Virus record (IMG/VR): IMGVR_UViG_3300045051_000335
Coordinates: 1-30,020 of that record
DNA from: a virus
Reading direction: 5' to 3' (one strand)
DNA: 30,020 bases
Part shown: piece after piece, positions 8,258-15,275 of the stretch
How the letters are laid out: each line of letters starts with the position of its first letter
Position numbering within the stretch: the stretch's first letter is position 1
Notes under the pieces: model-generated
Database searches by the model: none
What the model saw: only the letters and a program-made list of their open reading frames with translations
Told to the model about the DNA's origin: nothing
Translations under genes and position numbers: made by a program

Positions 8258-8494
8258 ATGAAAGCAGTTAAAAAACAGGGAGAGTTATATATCATTCAGG
8301 ATAAGAAGGGGTACGGGTTTGTCTATGACAAAAAAAGACCCATAATTAACCCGGTCATGCCAATAGATTCAATAATAGGGCAGATGCATATGGAATTTGA
8401 GGAGGTTGATTTAGAGGTTCAAATCCCGGAAGAATTCCTGAAGGGTTGCAGGGAGTATGGACAGGAGAATTATTTAGATTTAAAAACCAAATGA
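8258..8494 (+). CDS. Small unknown protein downstream of MuF
   Basis: A 78-residue protein starting at the ATG three bases after the MuF stop (8253-8255); a longer version from 8237 would overlap MuF. I do not recognise a family. It is mixed beta/alpha: a short beta-rich N-terminal half (GELYIIQDKKGYGFVYD) followed by an acidic helix (EFEEVDLEVQIPEEFL). It is soluble, with no signal or membrane segment. Its stop overlaps the next start (ATGA), so it is co-translated with it. Immediate adjacency to a multi-domain effector makes an immunity or packaging-partner role conceivable, but nothing in the sequence proves it. Confidence 0.68.
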   Translation: MKAVKKQGELYIIQDKKGYGFVYDKKRPIINPVMPIDSIIGQMHMEFEEVDLEVQIPEEFLKGCREYGQENYLDLKTK

Positions 8495-8685
8495 CAGGAC
8501 AGGCACCGGATTGCTATAGTTGCAAACATTTAATTGAGGGTTCCCGGCCTTGGGCGTGTGCAGCATTCCCAAAAGGGGTTCCACAGTACTATATCATAGG
8601 GTTTAGCCACGACAAACCCATGAAAGGGCAGGGGAATAAGATTGTTTATGAAAAAAGACCAGACGGAAAGTTGAATATTTGGTAA
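8491..8685 (+). CDS. Small Cys-rich phage protein (CxxCKH...CAAFP type)
   Basis: A 64-residue protein read from the ATG at 8491, chosen because it overlaps the upstream stop as ATGA. The Cys-x-x-Cys-Lys-His near the N-terminus, then CAAFPKGVPQYYI and a His-Asp pair, resemble a short zinc-ribbon-like phage protein family often found beside portal or MuF genes in Gram-positive phages. That family memory is unverified. The conserved Cys and His suggest metal binding. Function unknown; the MuF-proximal position suggests a head-assembly or effector-associated role. Confidence 0.62.
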   Translation: MTGQAPDCYSCKHLIEGSRPWACAAFPKGVPQYYIIGFSHDKPMKGQGNKIVYEKRPDGKLNIW

Positions 8686-8713
8686 AAAATTCGTATATTA
8701 TAATTGGATAGAG

Positions 8714-8938
8714 ATGAAGATTGATAATGAAATGGTTAAGAAGATGGAACGAGAGGATGTCTATATTTATCATAAGGCACAACGGAGAATGTTTCATAGG
8801 GTGGCGGGTTCAGGGATGGAATATTACTGCAAGTACCCCGGCGAAAAGCCCTTCAAGGTAGACAGGAATACAACATCTGTGACTGATGCCCTGATTTATG
8901 GAGTTGAAGTAAACGGAGAAGACTATGAAAAATTTTAA
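8714..8938 (+). CDS. Small unknown protein, tandem paralogue 1
   Basis: A 74-residue soluble protein of unknown family, with an N-terminal helix and then a beta-rich part (EDVYIYHK, YYCKYPGEKPFKV) ending in YEKF. It is similar in length and layout to the next gene: ED-(V/F)-Y, an aromatic/basic strand, a Pro-Gly turn, a Thr/Leu-rich strand and a terminal YEK(F/Y). It overlaps that gene by 14 bases. The pair probably arose by duplication and has diverged strongly. A 28-bp AT-rich gap separates it from the previous gene. Confidence 0.6.
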   Translation: MKIDNEMVKKMEREDVYIYHKAQRRMFHRVAGSGMEYYCKYPGEKPFKVDRNTTSVTDALIYGVEVNGEDYEKF

Positions 8939-9149
8939 AAGAATGACCGATTTGATGTGTTCAAAAGAGGATTTTTACCTGAAGAACACCTTTGAGAAGC
9001 TTGTATTAAAATTCAGCAAAGGGGAGGTTTACGCCAAGCCCCCCGGCGGCGAGGAGTATCAAATCTTAAATGCAGAATCTTCAAACTTAGTACTGGATAC
9101 CTATACGGAAGCTGATTTGATAACCAAGATAGAATATGAAAAATACTAG
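8925..9149 (+). CDS. Small unknown protein, tandem paralogue 2
   Basis: A 74-residue soluble protein starting inside the end of the previous gene. It shares that gene's size and order of features (EDFYLKN, AKPPGGEEYQIL, terminal YEKY), so I read it as a diverged duplicate. No catalytic motif, membrane segment or Cys pair is visible. It is the last gene before a terminator, so it closes the transcription unit that begins with the sugar genes or the MuF gene. Possible roles are immunity to one MuF domain or a minor structural protein; both are guesses. Confidence 0.58.
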   Translation: MKNFKRMTDLMCSKEDFYLKNTFEKLVLKFSKGEVYAKPPGGEEYQILNAESSNLVLDTYTEADLITKIEYEKY

Positions 9150-9386
9150 GAAGTCAACGGACAAGGCTGTGGCAGGTGTAACAAACTGGTGGGATGCGTG
9201 TGGTTAGACTTCCGCTTTTTATTGCCGTGTTTTGCCAAGTGAGAGGAGGGGCCAGTCAAAAGGGTCTCTTCTCTTTTTTTTTAATAAAATTTAACAGGCA
9301 GCTTTATTGATATTTGCCGGGTTATTAGTAAGTTGAGGCTTGCAATTTTGATAACAAATAAACTTTAAAAAGAAGGGATTAAAAGG
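9150..9386 (+). other. Intergenic region with structured 3' UTR
   Basis: This 237-bp gap carries an inverted repeat (GGAAGTC at 9149-9155 with GACTTCC at 9207-9213) and then a strong terminator at 9241-9282. The rest is AT-rich and leads to the next start. I see no convincing promoter, although the next gene must be reached by read-through or by a promoter here. No tRNA cloverleaf forms. Confidence 0.5.
9241..9282 (+). terminator. Rho-independent terminator
   Basis: GAGAGGAGG (9241-9249) pairs over nine positions, with two G-U pairs, with TCTCTTCTC (9265-9273). A run of nine T follows directly (9274-9282). It would end the MuF and small-gene transcript. Confidence 0.85.
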
Positions 9387-9659
9387 ATGTGGCAATACTT
9401 CAATGAAGCAGTTATGGATTGTTCAGCAGAAACAAAACACGAGTTATGGAAGCGGGCACACCCGCCAAAATACAAAAGAGGAGATAAGTTTTATATGTGG
9501 CGGGTTTTCGGGGAGCCTAAATTTAGGTTTGATCCCATAGGGGAGGCAACAGCAAACTATAGATATGAATACCAGTGTTTTAATACACACAGCGGGGAGT
9601 TTAAAGACTTCGAAGAAAAAACCTTAACTACATTAATGGTCTTACAGATAAATGAATAA
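9387..9659 (+). CDS. Small unknown protein (Trp/Tyr-rich)
   Basis: A 90-residue soluble protein with many aromatic and basic residues and an SH3-like feel: a Lys-rich Gly-Asp turn, then strands (KYKRGDKFYMWRVFG). This pattern is common in small phage proteins with an SH3-like barrel. I do not recognise a family. The start is the first ATG after an A/G-rich stretch (AGAAGGGATTAAAAGG) that could act as a weak ribosome-binding site. Its 3' end overlaps the next gene by eight bases. Confidence 0.62.
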   Translation: MWQYFNEAVMDCSAETKHELWKRAHPPKYKRGDKFYMWRVFGEPKFRFDPIGEATANYRYEYQCFNTHSGEFKDFEEKTLTTLMVLQINE

Positions 9660-9909
9660 CAGGAGAATTTTCAAATACCAAATCGGATACGGGAATAAAA
9701 TCACAGTCCCTATAGAGGCCGTAACACTGGCGGCAAAGTATTTTGATGGAGATATTTACGTCTGGGTTGAGATTGACCCAAACGAAACAAGAACAGAGGA
9801 TAGGACTTATAAAGTTATTGCCACAGGAGAGGAGTTTTGCGGGGCCGGGCTTACCTATATTGATACGGTAATTGACGGGGCGTTTGTTTGGCATATTTAC
9901 GAACAATGA
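9652..9909 (+). CDS. Small unknown protein
   Basis: An 85-residue protein beginning eight bases before the upstream stop. It is mostly beta-strand (YQIGYGNKITVPIEAV, IYVWVEIDP, KVIATGEEF) with a compact acidic middle. It has no membrane segment and no motif I recognise. The layout partly echoes the preceding 90-residue protein, including a short strand-turn-strand and a phrase of the type GE(F/E)F near the end, but the match is too weak to call them paralogues. Its stop overlaps the next start (ATGA), so the three genes 9387-10172 are one coupled unit. Function unknown. Confidence 0.58.
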   Translation: MNNRRIFKYQIGYGNKITVPIEAVTLAAKYFDGDIYVWVEIDPNETRTEDRTYKVIATGEEFCGAGLTYIDTVIDGAFVWHIYEQ

Positions 9910-10172
9910 AGATGGAACAGGAAAAAAGGAAAGTAGGACGACCAAGAAAGATTAAGGCTGTAGAAATGTCGCTTCTTGAACAGAGGATAGGGAACAGGTT
10001 TACAATTAAGATAAAGGATTTTGGGTATACATATCTACTGGTTGAGGGTATAACCAGAGCACAGAATGAGAACTTAAGAACGCTTCCACAGCCGGAATAC
10101 AAGGGATATAAAAATATGGCCTTACTGGCATGTTGGAAGACCCCAATAATTCTGGAAGAAGAAAATATTTAA
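9906..10172 (+). CDS. Small protein with AT-hook-like N-terminus
   Basis: An 88-residue protein. I place the start at 9906 (ATGA overlap with the upstream stop); an alternative ATG at 9888 adds six residues. The N-terminus is very basic and contains KRKVGRPRKIK, where GRPRK is the core of an AT-hook minor-groove DNA-binding motif. The rest is a small beta-rich domain (FTIKIKDFGYTYLLVEG) with a C-terminal acidic tail. It may bind DNA or RNA, perhaps regulating the head operon immediately downstream or serving as a minor virion DNA-binding protein; both are inference. A terminator follows 28 bases later. Confidence 0.58.
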   Translation: MKMEQEKRKVGRPRKIKAVEMSLLEQRIGNRFTIKIKDFGYTYLLVEGITRAQNENLRTLPQPEYKGYKNMALLACWKTPIILEEENI

Positions 10173-10200
10173 GCAGGGACAGGAAAACGCAAATAAATGT

Positions 10201-10240
10201 TACCCGGTTGCAATTAAAAAGGCAGCCGGGTATTTTTTTT
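10201..10240 (+). terminator. Rho-independent terminator
   Basis: TACCCGG (10201-10207) pairs perfectly with CCGGGTA (10226-10232), followed by eight T (10233-10240). It separates the small-gene unit from the scaffold/capsid unit, which implies a separate promoter for the capsid genes in 10241-10313. I see no site there that matches the host consensus. Confidence 0.88.
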
Positions 10241-10313
10241 AATAAAAGTTATCAACAACGGAACGGGGGGATTTAATATCCTTTATTTTTAGAGACATAA
10301 TATAATTTTAAGA

Positions 10314-11012
10314 ATGAAGGACAAAATAGTTAAGTACCTGAAAATCCAATTACCGGGGGTTCAGGATACATTCTTGGACAGGGTTGCTGAAGATTACAGC
10401 AAAACTATCACAGAAGAGTCACAAATCGCATCCGCTTTTACGCCTAACATCATTGATTTACTGAAAGGCACAGCCGGGTTTATACAGTCTGAAGGAGACA
10501 GAAGGGCTAATGATGCTATTTCATCTTATCGCGAAAAACACGGCCTAGATGAGAACGGGAAGCCGAAAGACAAAAAGGAGAAAGACAAATCCCCAAAGGA
10601 AGAGGATAAGGATGAACCTGCATGGTTTAAGGCACACCGGGAGAAACAAGAAGCAGTACTACAAGGATTAGAGGGCAAACTGGCAAAATTAGAGGGGGAG
10701 AAAAAATCTCTAGGGTTGCAGTCAAAAGTTAAAGAAGCACTTAAGGCCAAGGGGGTATATGATTCATTCTATAAATCCAGACTGGCAGAAGTTGATTCTG
10801 ATGAAAAAGTGGAAGGGTTTGTAAAGCAGATTGAAGCTGATTTCGAGGAGTTTAGGCAGGAAATGGTTAATGATAACGTTGTTATCAACAGGCCAAAAGG
10901 AGGAGGGGAAGCCTCAACGCCTACCAAAGTAATCGCTGAAAATATTGCTGAAGCTAGGAATAGTTCTTCAAAAAAGGCCGAGCAAAACGGCATAAAAGCA
11001 AAAGAAATTTAA
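10314..11012 (+). CDS. Putative capsid scaffolding protein
   Basis: A 232-residue hydrophilic protein, predicted almost entirely helical. A Lys/Glu/Asp-rich disordered stretch lies at about residues 75-105 (KPKDKKEKDKSPKEEDKD), then a coiled-coil segment (about 105-150, with LEGKLAKLEGEKK), then a basic, disordered C-terminus. This fits phage scaffolds of the GP20 type, which guide capsid assembly and are lost from the mature head, often binding the shell through a basic C-terminus. The position two genes before the major capsid gene fits well. No protease motif is visible, so a head maturation protease is not evident in this window. The family call is by composition and synteny. Confidence 0.7.
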   Translation: MKDKIVKYLKIQLPGVQDTFLDRVAEDYSKTITEESQIASAFTPNIIDLLKGTAGFIQSEGDRRANDAISSYREKHGLDENGKPKDKKEKDKSPKEEDKDEPAWFKAHREKQEAVLQGLEGKLAKLEGEKKSLGLQSKVKEALKAKGVYDSFYKSRLAEVDSDEKVEGFVKQIEADFEEFRQEMVNDNVVINRPKGGGEASTPTKVIAENIAEARNSSSKKAEQNGIKAKEI

Positions 11013-11026
11013 TTAATTAATTCACC

Positions 11027-11626
11027 ATGCAAATAATAAACAAGACCATTTCAGGACAAAAAGTTGTCTTTGAAAGTGTTATTGAAGAAGTACCGGGAGG
11101 TTGCGGGCTGAATGTCGCAAGACTGGATTACGCGAAGGTGGATGCATCCCTAGGGGTTGACAAAAGGTATATTGCAGCAGGGACACCTGTTTATTATGCC
11201 TTAACTACCCGTGTAGCAGAGATTTGCAAATCTGCCACAGCCATTGACGGGGGAGCCGCAACAGCTCCAAGGGTGCAGAAGGAACACCACTTTAAAGTTG
11301 GGGATTTCCTCAACGACGGAACCACAGGGGCCATTATTTCTGCAATTGACACCACAGTGGCAGCATACGACACCTTAACTGTTAATACAGCGGTTACCTA
11401 TGCAGCCGGAACTAAATTCTTGGAAGGTACTGTCACTGGAACCAGTGCAGCACTGAAGTACACACCTAACGGATTGCTGAAAGACAATGTATTTATCGGA
11501 AACGGTAATGCAGATGCATCCATTGTTACAATTGGTTCTGTCCGGGAAGCAGCTTTGACTTACCCGCTGCCCGACCTGTACAAAACTGCCTTAAGGGGTA
11601 CAATGTCTTTAATAACAATCGTTTAA
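11027..11626 (+). CDS. Putative head decoration protein
   Basis: A 199-residue protein rich in Thr, Ala, Val and Gly. Beta-strands dominate in the central part (about residues 85-150), and a hydrophobic C-terminus ends in LRGTMSLITIV. Its place between scaffold and major capsid genes is where many phages encode a capsid stabilising or decoration protein. I see no catalytic motif. Alternatives are a second capsid-associated structural protein or head fibre. Spacing to the capsid gene is only 14 bases, so the two are co-expressed, and the high level expected of the capsid would apply to this gene too. If virion proteins are glycosylated by the cassette at 1035-3738, this Thr-rich surface protein is a natural candidate target (inference). 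Confidence 0.52.
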   Translation: MQIINKTISGQKVVFESVIEEVPGGCGLNVARLDYAKVDASLGVDKRYIAAGTPVYYALTTRVAEICKSATAIDGGAATAPRVQKEHHFKVGDFLNDGTTGAIISAIDTTVAAYDTLTVNTAVTYAAGTKFLEGTVTGTSAALKYTPNGLLKDNVFIGNGNADASIVTIGSVREAALTYPLPDLYKTALRGTMSLITIV

Positions 11627-11640
11627 AGAAGTAAACTATT

Positions 11641-12732
11641 ATGGGAGCAAATAAAACACCTATTATAGAAGGATTAGACCAGACTGGTCTTGAATCTTAT
11701 CTGAATAAAAGGCTTTACGACGCAATGTATTGGCCTTTATTCTTCCCTATCAAAAACGTCAATCAACTGGACTCAAAAACTTTGATTGGCGAACAGGGTT
11801 CAAGGGTTGCAGCAGAGATTATATCTTATAATGCAAAGGCCCCGGAATATGGAAGAAGTACCATGAAGACCAAATATTTTGATATTCCTAAAATCTCTAT
11901 TGCTCGTCCGAAAGACGAAAAGCAAATCCTTGAACACCAAGTGACCAAGGCTATGCAAGGGCAAAATGCAGTGATTGAGGAGTATTACAACGACATTGAT
12001 TTTGTTGTTGATGGATGTTTGGCCCGTATGGAGTGGCTTGCACTGACAGCAATGTCAACAGGCAAAATCCAACTTACAGCAGACAACAACCCAAAAGGTA
12101 TTGTCAATGAGACTGTTATAGATTTTGGAATCCCGACAGCAAATAAAAAGCTTGCTTTGACGGCAGCTTGGTCTGTAGCTAACGCTGCAACAATGGTTCC
12201 AATCGCAACCATTAAGGCAGTAGTAAAAGCCGCAAGGGACAAAGGGAAAACTTTGCAGAAAATGCTTATGCATCCTGACACCTTTGACCTTATTACAGGG
12301 TGTACTGAATTCCAGACAGCTTGCAAATCTTTGCTTGTTGGAGAATCTCAACTTCTGGGTATGATGTCTTTGGACGTGGTTAATAAGGTTCTGACAGCAT
12401 TGCGCCTGCCTACCATTGCACTGATTGAAACGTCAATTGCACTGGAAGCTAAATCCGGCGTAAGGACTGAAGCAAACCCTTGGGATTCAAACCATATCCT
12501 GTTTGTTCCACAAACCAATTTGGGGAACATGCATAATGGCCCAATTGCTGAAGAGATTGAGAAGCCGGATGGAATTATACAGAGCAAAAAGGGGAACGTT
12601 CTTGTTTCTGTGCAGAAGAAATTTAACCCGGTATCTGTTTTGACCAAAGGGGAATGTAACGCCTTCCCTTCATGGCCAACGGTTGAGTCATGTTTCAGCC
12701 TGTATACGAATTCTACAACTACTTGGGCTTAA
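11641..12732 (+). CDS. Major capsid protein (gpE-like, HK97 fold)
   Basis: A 363-residue protein forming the icosahedral shell. The order of features resembles lambda gpE-type capsid proteins: an N-terminal arm, a basic strand region (about residues 75-100), a long spine-helix area with EWLALTAMSTGKI (about 120-135), then DFG, a W-containing helix, and a C-terminal part ending in aromatic and Thr-rich residues. Codon use here is more regular than in neighbours, as expected for a highly expressed gene. The hairpin just downstream would set the end of an abundant transcript. Assignment is by synteny and pattern; I cannot exclude another HK97-fold subfamily. Confidence 0.8.
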   Translation: MGANKTPIIEGLDQTGLESYLNKRLYDAMYWPLFFPIKNVNQLDSKTLIGEQGSRVAAEIISYNAKAPEYGRSTMKTKYFDIPKISIARPKDEKQILEHQVTKAMQGQNAVIEEYYNDIDFVVDGCLARMEWLALTAMSTGKIQLTADNNPKGIVNETVIDFGIPTANKKLALTAAWSVANAATMVPIATIKAVVKAARDKGKTLQKMLMHPDTFDLITGCTEFQTACKSLLVGESQLLGMMSLDVVNKVLTALRLPTIALIETSIALEAKSGVRTEANPWDSNHILFVPQTNLGNMHNGPIAEEIEKPDGIIQSKKGNVLVSVQKKFNPVSVLTKGECNAFPSWPTVESCFSLYTNSTTTWA

Positions 12733-12772
12733 GCTAGTTAGGCACTTTCATTCCGATTCATATATCCAAAAA

Positions 12773-12803
12773 GGGGATTGCAGTAATACTGCATCCCCCC
12801 TTT
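12773..12803 (+). terminator. Hairpin after the major capsid gene (partial terminator)
   Basis: GGGGA (12773-12777) and TGCAG (12779-12783), separated by one bulged T, pair with CTGCA (12789-12793) and TCCCC (12794-12798) around a five-base loop. Only TTT follows, then A7, so termination is probably incomplete on this strand. A partial stop would give more capsid than connector transcript. Confidence 0.65.
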
Positions 12804-12815
12804 AAAAAAAGAAAG

Positions 12816-13124
12816 ATGAATTATTCAGAAGCACTACAGGGGGCAATTGGGTTTCCGCTATCAGCAAATACCCTAGAGTTACATTTAACAAACAGGGGGC
12901 TTGTATCGGATGCTACATATACAACTGCAACAAAAAAAGCTTTTGATCTTGCGACGGCAGACGCTTTGATGAGCTTAGTGAGTTTTCCTAATATTGCAGA
13001 AATGGGTTATACATTAACATTGACAGAAAAAAACCTGCTTATAAAAAGGGCTTCCCAGATATTTGAATTATACGGGGTTCCCGATTTGACTAAGCCAAAA
13101 GTGACATTTGTCAGAAGAATGTAA
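12816..13124 (+). CDS. Putative head-tail adaptor protein
   Basis: A 102-residue, mainly helical protein directly after the capsid gene, where phages of this type encode the adaptor ring that sits under the portal (gp6/gp15-like). The sequence has an N-terminal helix (YSEALQGAIGFPL), a Thr/Ala-rich middle and a C-terminal helix ending in a basic tail. It resembles short adaptor proteins of Bacteroidota phages, but without a diagnostic motif. The start follows an AAAGAAAG stretch. It shares one base with the next gene (TAATG). Confidence 0.52.
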   Translation: MNYSEALQGAIGFPLSANTLELHLTNRGLVSDATYTTATKKAFDLATADALMSLVSFPNIAEMGYTLTLTEKNLLIKRASQIFELYGVPDLTKPKVTFVRRM

Positions 13125-13441
13125 TGGTAGCACAATTCAAACAGTACCCTAATAGTATAACGGTAACAGTTGTTACCCCGGCCACTCAGGACGCTGCAAC
13201 CCGGTTATGGACACCGGGAACAGAGACTACACACCAGTTTGATTGCAGGTGTGAAATGAACAGGCAGGGGAGACGGGTTGCAACAGGGGATGGGAGCTTT
13301 GAGGCTTATGATTACGATATTCTGATGCCTTGCACCGATGTGACTATACCGAAAGGGTCTAAGTTTATTCTGGACAGCGGGGAGACAGGGGCGGTTAAAC
13401 GCCAATGGAGAGGTCAGTTAAGCAGTAGGTTATGGGTGTAA
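13124..13441 (+). CDS. Putative head closure / head-tail joining protein
   Basis: A 105-residue beta-rich protein, second in the connector row. The N-terminal strand (NSITVTVVTPA), a Cys pair (CRCEMNRQGR), a Gly-Asp turn and short strands near the C-terminus (KGSKFILDSGE, GQLSSRLWV) match the small beta-barrel head-closure proteins of SPP1 gp16 type. These proteins plug the connector before tail joining. The stop overlaps the next start by ten bases. Assigned by gene order and predicted fold only. Confidence 0.52.
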   Translation: MVAQFKQYPNSITVTVVTPATQDAATRLWTPGTETTHQFDCRCEMNRQGRRVATGDGSFEAYDYDILMPCTDVTIPKGSKFILDSGETGAVKRQWRGQLSSRLWV

Positions 13442-13875
13442 AATCTCATTTCAACGAAACTGAATCACAGCGTGATCTGGATAGGCAGTATAGGGTTATT
13501 AAGAAGAAGATAATTGCAGCCTTCAATTATGCCGGGATAAGGTTCTTACAGGAGGCAAGGGGGCAGCCGGGGGATCACTCAAAAGGTTTTTATCAGGATG
13601 TAACCGGGAATCTCAGGAACTCAATACAGTACTTTATTTTTGAGGACGGCAAATTGCTAGACAACAGTGAATCTGCTTTTACGATGCAGAACCTAGCGGA
13701 GATCAGGAGTTTAGTAAAGTTCAAAGGAATTCAGCTTATCGGGATAGCCGGAATGAATTATGCCAGTTCAGTAGAAGCCAAGGGATACAATGTAATAGCC
13801 AAGCAGGCAGATATGTGCATAATATTAATTGACAAATACTTAACGGTAATAGAAGACGCTTATGAGCAGCTATAA
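13432..13875 (+). CDS. Putative tail completion protein (HK97 gp10-like)
   Basis: A 147-residue protein. An N-terminal helical part is followed by VTGNLRNSIQYFIF and, later, MNYASSVEAKGYNVI. This pairing, an LR-N/S-SI helix then a YAxxVExxGY strand, is the pattern of HK97 gp10-like proteins, which act in joining the tail to the head or completing the tail tube. The position between the closure protein and the next, terminator-like gene fits. It overlaps the next gene by 14 bases. Confidence 0.66.
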   Translation: MGVKSHFNETESQRDLDRQYRVIKKKIIAAFNYAGIRFLQEARGQPGDHSKGFYQDVTGNLRNSIQYFIFEDGKLLDNSESAFTMQNLAEIRSLVKFKGIQLIGIAGMNYASSVEAKGYNVIAKQADMCIILIDKYLTVIEDAYEQL

Positions 13876-14245
13876 AACAACTGAAGACGTTGTGATGACA
13901 GTAACCGGGCTGCTTGCCTTTTTTACTATCCCTGTTCATATGGGTACAAAACCGTTATCTGAGAGAAGTGGTAAATTCATTGTGGTCAATGCCTTTGAGA
14001 TAGGGGCAGATGTAATGCAGAAATGCAGGGTAAATGTCAATTACTATGTCAGGGATATTGAGCCGGGAATCAAAGATACAGTTGCCATTCAGGGGGCAAA
14101 TAATTTAATTATTAACGCTTTGGACGGGGTAACAGTGACCGATGACTACCTGATTGACTTTGAAGGACAGGAGACAATCCCGGACGAAAACAATGACTAT
14201 CATTATTCAAACATTAAATTCAGTTACAAACAAATTAATTCATAA
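13862..14245 (+). CDS. Putative tail terminator protein
   Basis: A 127-residue alpha/beta protein preceding the major tail protein, the usual place of the tail terminator (SPP1 gp17 / lambda gpU-like) that caps the tail tube. Strands NVNYYVRD and YHYSNIKFSYKQI and an acidic stretch (FEGQETIPDEN) suit that fold. There is no membrane segment; the hydrophobic MTVTGLLAFFTIPV near the N-terminus is short and probably a buried helix. Assigned mainly by order. Confidence 0.55.
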   Translation: MSSYKTTEDVVMTVTGLLAFFTIPVHMGTKPLSERSGKFIVVNAFEIGADVMQKCRVNVNYYVRDIEPGIKDTVAIQGANNLIINALDGVTVTDDYLIDFEGQETIPDENNDYHYSNIKFSYKQINS

Positions 14246-14251
14246 AACAAA

Positions 14252-14755
14252 ATGGCAAACTATGTATATTCAGTTAAAACCGTAAAGTATGGAACCCCTA
14301 CCGGGACAAAGAGTATGCCAGTTACACTGGTAACCTTGCCCAAAACGGTAAAAGGTTCAGTTAACTTGGATGAAACTGAAGGGACTTTTACAAAGTTCTA
14401 CACCGACCAAGACCGTGACCCTATCATGGTAACCAAAACAGAGGAAGGGGAATTTTCAGCAGTGATGCAGTTCTATGATATGTCCTATGACCAAGTAGCT
14501 GCCTTGAAAGGTGGTTCAAGGGTTACGGGTGCAACTACAGACTCTTTTGAGCCTGCAACCGGGTACACCAACGTTCTGAAGGCTTTGGAAATCGAATTTG
14601 ATTCTGGCCATAAGCTTCAGATGTATAATGCTTCTTGCTTTGCCCGTATTACCGGGGGTGGGGGTCGTGATAAGATGCTCGCACTGGAACTGAAGGTTAA
14701 CCCCCTGATGACAACCGACGGCACCGGGTCTTGGAGACTTTACAAGGAAAATTAA
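14252..14755 (+). CDS. Major tail protein
   Basis: A 167-residue protein that would polymerise as the tail tube. It is strand-rich with many Thr, Gly and Asp. It has an alternating pattern early on (KSMPVTLVTLP), a central TEEGEFSAVMQFYDMS, and a Gly-rich turn (GGGGRDKM) before the last strands, typical of tube-forming beta-barrels. It lies between the terminator-like gene and the frameshifted chaperone, the standard place of the tube gene. A terminator follows, as expected for a highly expressed structural gene. The tube protein is single-domain with no added Ig-like domain. Confidence 0.7.
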   Translation: MANYVYSVKTVKYGTPTGTKSMPVTLVTLPKTVKGSVNLDETEGTFTKFYTDQDRDPIMVTKTEEGEFSAVMQFYDMSYDQVAALKGGSRVTGATTDSFEPATGYTNVLKALEIEFDSGHKLQMYNASCFARITGGGGRDKMLALELKVNPLMTTDGTGSWRLYKEN

Positions 14756-14798
14756 AGTTATTTGAGAGGAGATAATTTCTTATTGAATTCGCTAAGTC

Positions 14799-14832
14799 AA
14801 AGGCCCTTAAACTTAACAGGATAGGGGCCTTT
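14799..14832 (+). terminator. Terminator after the major tail gene
   Basis: AAAGGCCC (14799-14806) pairs perfectly with GGGCCTTT (14825-14832) around an 18-base loop. A short T-rich tail follows (TTTGTT). It would lower transcription into the chaperone and tape measure genes relative to the tail tube gene. Confidence 0.75.
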
Positions 14833-14852
14833 GTTCATTAATTAAGGGATAT

Positions 14853-15275
14853 ATGAAGGAAGAAGTTGCAGGTGTAATCCTTGGGGGAAAAGTGGCCAAG
14901 GCAGAGAGTTTTGAAGTTAGATGGGGAATACTGAAATTAAACCTGAAAATCAGGCTACAGACGGTTGCTCAGGTTATAGAGATAGCCGGGGAAGTAGGAC
15001 AGATCAGGGATATTGATGAAAATGATCAAAGATCAATGTACCCGGTATTTGTAGAAAGAATCACAGATGTTAAAAAAGTTGTTAATGCTATTGTTATAGC
15101 AACCGGGACAAGGTTCAGGTGGTTAGTTCGCAAGATGTTGCTAGGCTTGCCACTGAAAGACATAGATACTCTTTGGGCCATTGTGCAGAGACAGTCAGAC
15201 ATTCAACGCTTTTTTTTTATTATAATTTCAGCAAAAGGGCAGATGAACCTACTGAAACCAAGAACGGAAGAATAA
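14853..15275 (+). CDS. Tail assembly chaperone, unshifted product (gpG-like)
   Basis: A 140-residue protein located between the tube and tape measure genes, where tail assembly chaperones sit. The sequence is a helical, charged protein without motifs, as usual for this role: binding the tape measure and recruiting tube protein. The zero frame runs through a T9 tract at 15210-15218 (codons TTT TTT TTT) and ends 18 codons later at 15275. A second open frame, offset by -1, overlaps it and continues to 15478. This is the standard gpG/gpGT arrangement of long-tailed phages. Confidence 0.75.
   Translation: MKEEVAGVILGGKVAKAESFEVRWGILKLNLKIRLQTVAQVIEIAGEVGQIRDIDENDQRSMYPVFVERITDVKKVVNAIVIATGTRFRWLVRKMLLGLPLKDIDTLWAIVQRQSDIQRFFFIIISAKGQMNLLKPRTEE
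15212..15218 (+). promoter_or_regulatory. Probable -1 ribosomal frameshift site (T TTT TTT)
   Basis: The heptamer T TTT TTT lies within a T9 run, in the right register for simultaneous slippage of the two zero-frame TTT codons at 15213 and 15216. A slip of one base back moves reading into the open frame ending at 15478. Slippage by RNA polymerase on T9 would give an equivalent result and cannot be excluded. Confidence 0.68.

Noticed and set aside
8678-8706. Weak promoter before 8714 (TTTG...TATAATTG)
   Set aside because: One mismatch in the -7 element and a short 17-bp spacing; genes on both sides can share one transcript.
9149-9213. tRNA-like 7-bp acceptor stem GGAAGTC/GACTTCC
   Set aside because: The span is only 65 bases, has no T-arm GTTCRA motif and no D-arm or anticodon stem; it is better read as a structured 3' UTR.
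15119-15217. Independent start (GTG at 15119) for the second chaperone frame
   Set aside because: It would lie wholly inside the first chaperone frame; the frameshift from the T9 run explains the overlap better.
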